A DNA stretch of 64,000 nucleotides from Fluviicola chungangensis. Its GTDB lineage: Bacteria; Bacteroidota; Bacteroidia; Flavobacteriales_D; Crocinitomicaceae. The notes below the pieces were generated by a model. That model was not told the DNA's origin. It saw only the letters and a list, made by a program, of their open reading frames with translations, and did no database searches. How positions within the stretch are numbered: position 1 is the first letter of the stretch; each line of letters begins with the position of its first letter. The DNA is taken from contig NZ_VLPL01000001.1 in the NCBI RefSeq assembly GCF_007558725.1, forward strand, positions 602,808-666,807, in the 5' to 3' direction. The translations under genes and the position numbers were made by a program. Shown piece by piece: positions 60,954 to 64,000 of the stretch.

Positions 60954-61272
60954 GTAAAAGCAGTAGTTTAGTTTTAGGTGTAAAAAGCGGGGATTTGCCA
61001 AGGCAGATTCCCGCTTTTTTATGGGTTCAGAACCTTGTGAACGAATGCGTTCATTTTCTGTCGCAGCATTCAAATTGACAGTGATTTAGCAGATTTGCTA
61101 AGATTAACAGCATTATCTATTGAAAATAAAATACTTAGATAAAAAAAATGAGCAAGTTAGTAAACATGCTAACTTACTTACAACACCCCCAAAAATCCGC
61201 CTAAAAAATTCACACAACACTACTATCAAATCTCACTTTCTATACTACTTTTATCCTCACAAATCAAACAGC
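60954..61272. other. Intergenic region after clpB
   Basis: This 319-bp gap holds the clpB terminator (60982-61020) and otherwise AT-rich sequence. An in-frame upstream extension of the YdcF gene (ATG at 61120) reads as unnatural protein, so I treat it as non-coding. Confidence 0.55.
60982..61020 (+). terminator. Intrinsic terminator after clpB
   Basis: A long hairpin: AAAAAGCGGG pairs with CCCGCTTTTT, with additional pairing of GGATTTGCC and GGCAGATTCC within. It ends in a run of six T. Confidence 0.85.
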
Positions 61273-61926
61273 ATGAAACGCAAACGTAACTGGTCCAAAA
61301 TCATTAAACGATCCTTTCTTTTTTCTTTCATTTTCGGATTACTCTGGTTCTTTGGCGCCAATTGGGCTATCGAATCAAATGCGGAAGGAAAAGTATTCGA
61401 CCAGGTAAGCGATTGCCCGGAAGTGAAAGTTGCCCTTGTTCTCGGAACATCACGCTTACTCAAACATGGAAACGACAACCTCTATTTTTCGTACAGGATA
61501 AAAGCTGCCGTTGAATTATATCGTGCCGGAAAGGTTCAGTATATTCTCGTGAGCGGAGACAACGGCACCACTACCTATGATGAACCGACCGATATGAAAA
61601 ACGCCTTGATTGCAGCCGGGATTCCCGCAAAAAGGATTTACTTGGATTACGCCGGTTTCAGAACGCTTGACTCCATGGAACGCGCCCTCAAAGTATTTAA
61701 TCAAAAAGAAGTCATTGTCGTATCCCAGCGTTTTCACAACGAACGCGCCATTTATTTGGGTGAGCATTTTGGTATGACGGTCTATGGCTACAATGCAAAA
61801 GATGTTGCCAAAATGAATGGCTTTAAAACGAAGGTCCGCGAACGTTTTGCCCGGATGAAAGTGTTTTGGGATATTCTATTCGGTGTGGACTCCAAGTTTC
61901 TTGGTCCACAGGTGAAAATCGGATAG
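61273..61926 (+). CDS. YdcF/SanA family (DUF218) membrane protein
   Basis: I take the ATG at 61273, giving 217 residues with a basic start and one transmembrane helix (SFLFSFIFGLLWFFGANWAI). The rest is the DUF218 domain with VALVLGTSRLLKHGN, YRIKAAVELYRAGKVQYILVSGDNG, and ERALKVFNQKEVIVVSQRFHNERAIYLG. SanA in E. coli affects outer-membrane barrier function, and this protein is probably periplasm-facing. Earlier in-frame starts from 61120 look non-coding. Confidence 0.87.
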   Translation: MKRKRNWSKIIKRSFLFSFIFGLLWFFGANWAIESNAEGKVFDQVSDCPEVKVALVLGTSRLLKHGNDNLYFSYRIKAAVELYRAGKVQYILVSGDNGTTTYDEPTDMKNALIAAGIPAKRIYLDYAGFRTLDSMERALKVFNQKEVIVVSQRFHNERAIYLGEHFGMTVYGYNAKDVAKMNGFKTKVRERFARMKVFWDILFGVDSKFLGPQVKIG

Positions 61927-61927
61927 T

Positions 61928-62431
61928 TTATTTTCCCATAACAGACAAAACCTGCATGATATCTTCCGGTTTTTTCGTTCCGATCAGCAGCCTTTTTCCG
62001 TTTTTAAAAACCAACTGCAATCCCATTCTACCAGATACGTTCAGGGCTTTACCTTTACCCGCCAAACTGTAGCGAATTCCCCATCCTCCGTATTCTGCCA
62101 AGGGAGCATATTCCCGAAGATAAACCTCATCCAGATCTTCCCAACGGTAGTTTCTGAACTTCAGCTGGATCGGATAAAATCTGACAGCAATCCCCGCATC
62201 TGAAATCCGTGTCTCCAATTTCATGATAAAAAATAAGAAGGAAAGAATGAGCATGAATAAAAACCCGATCAATAACATCGCATTATCAACCATACTGTTT
62301 CCTAATGGTGTTCCGAAGAATACTTGCGTGACGATAAAAAATCCCATTATCCCTTTAATACCCGCGAAAAGAAACCACAACCACCATTGCCTGAATTTTT
62401 GGGTCTCTGAAAATCGATAATATTCCTTCAT
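61928..62431 (-). CDS. Membrane protein of unknown function, PH-like
   Basis: A 167-residue protein with two hydrophobic segments (WLWFLFAGIKGIMGFFIVTQVFFG and NAMLLIGFLFMLILSFLFFIM). A C-terminal soluble part runs from about 85 with ETRISDAGIAVRFYPIQLKFR and YRWEDLDEVYLREYAPLAEYGGWGIRY, which resembles bacterial PH-like domains attached to membrane helices. The end has LVFKNGKRLLIGTKKPEDI. No function is known. It is convergent with the YdcF gene, with 1 nt between the stops. Confidence 0.75.
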   Translation of the reverse strand: MKEYYRFSETQKFRQWWLWFLFAGIKGIMGFFIVTQVFFGTPLGNSMVDNAMLLIGFLFMLILSFLFFIMKLETRISDAGIAVRFYPIQLKFRNYRWEDLDEVYLREYAPLAEYGGWGIRYSLAGKGKALNVSGRMGLQLVFKNGKRLLIGTKKPEDIMQVLSVMGK

Positions 62432-62639
62432 ACTCTTTTTAATTTGAATTCAATTCAATACGTACATCCTTCCTCAGAAAAGTCCTGAGCAATAAACCAA
62501 TCAGAATCCAATCCTTATCCAAGGAATCAATTCATACTGAATGCAAAAAACAGATTAGTAATTTCTTTTCGTAAAAAGCGGTTTCATCGGTAATATCAAT
62601 AGCATCGGTGCCATATAATCGTGCTACTCAAATATAACA

Positions 62640-63722
62640 TTATTTCGATAACTTTTCCAACAAAAGTAAATAAGGATCCAGCATATGGTTCATAAACTTT
62701 TCTTTCGGATCCTGTGGAAACCGGGTATAATATTCGACATCCGGATAAAGAATAATGTAGTTCCCACAACGCGTAAAATCTGCTGAATGAGCCAGTTCCG
62801 GAGGTTCAAACCCATCCAGGTTTTTGGTCATTAATTTTCCTAACTTATTTCCCAGATACTTTTCAAAACGCCTTTGGGATTTTTTGGAAGGACGATTCAT
62901 TTTATTGTACATATTCCGGACAACCAGTCTTGGGAAAAAAGGTAATTTCCTGATTGCTTTTTTGGCATCCTGAAAGGGGTTAATTGCGCTAAAATCATTC
63001 ACGGTCTGAATAGAAAAGGGTGATTCGGGAACCCAGTCCAAGGCGTTTACCGTATTGAATGCCCAACCATTCTGGGTCATTTTCTCATAATAGTAAGCAA
63101 AATACAAGTTCCCTGGTTTAGGTGCAGCACTGCAATACGTTTTGAACTGCACATCTGCCGGAATAATTCCATTTTCTTTCATAATCAACAGGTGAGCCGT
63201 TAGTAAATAAGCCAATGCTCCTCCCTGGCTGTGGCCGGTAATGTAAAATTCCTTCTTCCCCTGGTCTATCTTGGCAAAGAGCAGAGAATCCATGTCCTTC
63301 CAGATACATCCCAATGCTGTAGTCCAGCCAACGTGTACCAAGGCCTTTGGGTCTTTCGATAATTCGTAATAGAACGTGTCTTTTTCACTGATTTTGATCC
63401 ATCCCTTCGCCGGGACCATTCCTGCATAGAAATTCGCTCCCCAACTGGCAAATGTTCCGGTTGTACCGCGCAAAGACAATACACCTACACCAGCCCGATC
63501 TTCCCAATAATCCCATTTATTGTCAAACCCCAGCACATTGGAACGGTACTTGAACTCAAATCGCTTGGGTGCCGGCATGGAATCCCAGAAAGAAGTATCT
63601 GCAAAACGAAAATTGACCTTCAACAATTCTGCGGCTTCTTCTTTATCGTATCCGGGCTGCAGCTGCGAATAAGAATAGGAAATAAGGGCCGGAAAAAGGA
63701 AAACAAGCAGTCTGTTTTTCAT
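62640..63722 (-). CDS. Secreted class 3-type lipase
   Basis: A 360-residue protein with a signal peptide (MKNRLLVFLFPALISYSYSQ). The nucleophile elbow is YITGHSQGGALAYLL, typical of class 3 lipases (Lipase_3), and ALGCIWKDMDSLLFAK precedes it. The Asp and His of the triad are probably in VNALDWVPESP and a later histidine, but I am not sure of their positions. It should hydrolyse lipids outside the cytoplasm. It is separated by 5 nt from the LprI-like gene upstream on the minus strand and may be co-transcribed with it. Confidence 0.85.
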   Translation of the reverse strand: MKNRLLVFLFPALISYSYSQLQPGYDKEEAAELLKVNFRFADTSFWDSMPAPKRFEFKYRSNVLGFDNKWDYWEDRAGVGVLSLRGTTGTFASWGANFYAGMVPAKGWIKISEKDTFYYELSKDPKALVHVGWTTALGCIWKDMDSLLFAKIDQGKKEFYITGHSQGGALAYLLTAHLLIMKENGIIPADVQFKTYCSAAPKPGNLYFAYYYEKMTQNGWAFNTVNALDWVPESPFSIQTVNDFSAINPFQDAKKAIRKLPFFPRLVVRNMYNKMNRPSKKSQRRFEKYLGNKLGKLMTKNLDGFEPPELAHSADFTRCGNYIILYPDVEYYTRFPQDPKEKFMNHMLDPYLLLLEKLSK

Positions 63723-63727
63723 TTATA

Positions 63728-64000
63728 TTAAATTAAATGTATCAGGAAATCTACTAATGCCAACAAGTGGTCTTTTTGTGCTTTCATTAAACGTTGTGTG
63801 TATGTTATGGATTGAATACTTCCGCCACCGCTGTATTCTTCCTGCATCAGTTTTCCGATTAACCTGCGTTCTTCTTCCAGGAGAGACCTACGGGCCCGAT
63901 GCCAGGAAATCACCAATTCTTTGTCTTCTTCTTTCATTTTGGTGAGAAGAACTGCATAATAATTATCTACCAGTTTCTCATATTCGGAGGCACAAGCCAG
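63728..64000 (-). CDS. LprI-like (DUF1311) protein, 5'-truncated by the window edge
   Basis: The minus-strand frame is open to the window end, so the N-terminus is missing; the ATG at 63937 is internal. The visible 90 residues start with ACASEYEKLVDNYYAVLLTKM and contain KEEDKELVISWHRARRSLLEEERR, the usual lysozyme-inhibitor LprI-type pattern: YY, then ED-K-L, W and R. The end is LLALVDFLIHLI. These are exported proteins, usually anchored, that may act in the envelope. The lipase gene follows 5 nt later. Confidence 0.65.
   Translation of the reverse strand: MACASEYEKLVDNYYAVLLTKMKEEDKELVISWHRARRSLLEEERRLIGKLMQEEYSGGGSIQSITYTQRLMKAQKDHLLALVDFLIHLI

Noticed and set aside
61120-61272. Longer form of the YdcF gene from the ATG at 61120
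   Set aside because: The extra 51 residues are low-complexity and unlike the family. The conserved membrane anchor starts at 61273.

Overview
The window looks like chromosome of a Bacteroidota bacterium. The closest type is probably a Fluviicola-like member of the Crocinitomicaceae/Flavobacteriales, but I infer this from gene content and have not placed it phylogenetically. Supporting signs are one type A secretion tail (T9SS Por-type), one gliding-associated type B tail (CHU_C), a fused SecDF, an S16 with a long acidic tail, DUF4494, DUF6340 and DUF2141 proteins, and many -7 boxes of the Bacteroidota form TAnnTTTG with no Shine-Dalgarno preference. I see no phage, insertion sequence, CRISPR array, rRNA or tRNA. 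Both ends cut a gene: rpsP at the left and an LprI-like gene at the right.

Layout. 1-1685: rpsP-rimM-trmN6. 1680-6075 (minus): a thioredoxin-like protein, the operon DUF4494-pdxH-M16 peptidase, and a secreted repeat protein. 6265-9822: an active/inactive pair of M16 peptidases, then a terminator and the remnant of a Crp/Fnr regulator. 10214-13700: quinone reductase, PLP desulfhydrase/deaminase, DUF5522, and the minus-strand group acyltransferase/HipA-like kinase/DUF3037. 13742-18018: envelope proteins, a metal or cobalamin binding protein and cystathionine beta-synthase. 18175-21342: two large secreted proteins. 21576-26483: a DUF6340 lipoprotein, then dnaX (split by an A10 slippery run) leading a run with a lipoprotein, an esterase and a barrel-like protein. 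26515-31680: GNAT, two FKBP isomerases, a serine hydrolase, a damaged TPR gene and an AraC regulator. 31864-36031 (minus): a SAM-I-type riboswitch upstream of metX-hom-osmC-metZ. 36164-44577: a TPR-SpoIIE phosphatase, sdaA, yaaA, a 1120-residue type B adhesin and a small secreted protein. 45154-50315: an ArsR-like regulator with operator-like palindromes, lhgO, an acyltransferase, GNAT, a 40-bp perfect palindrome and an exonuclease/GIY-YIG fusion. 50559-58164 (minus): secDF, glycosyltransferases, gmhB, a YwqK-like protein and a 36-residue membrane peptide. 58329 to the end: clpB, a YdcF/SanA protein, a membrane protein, a lipase and a partial LprI-like gene.

Most of the window is housekeeping sequence. 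Sulfur amino-acid metabolism is prominent: the metX operon, cystathionine beta-synthase, a D-cysteine desulfhydrase-type enzyme and serine ammonia-lyase. The points most worth a second look are the A10 frameshift in dnaX, the riboswitch operon with an embedded OsmC gene, a group of genes whose -7 box sits only 4-5 nt before the start codon (possible leaderless mRNAs), the ArsR palindromes, the 40-bp palindrome, and the HipA-like kinase/DUF3037 pair. I found no clear candidate for a wholly new multi-gene system.
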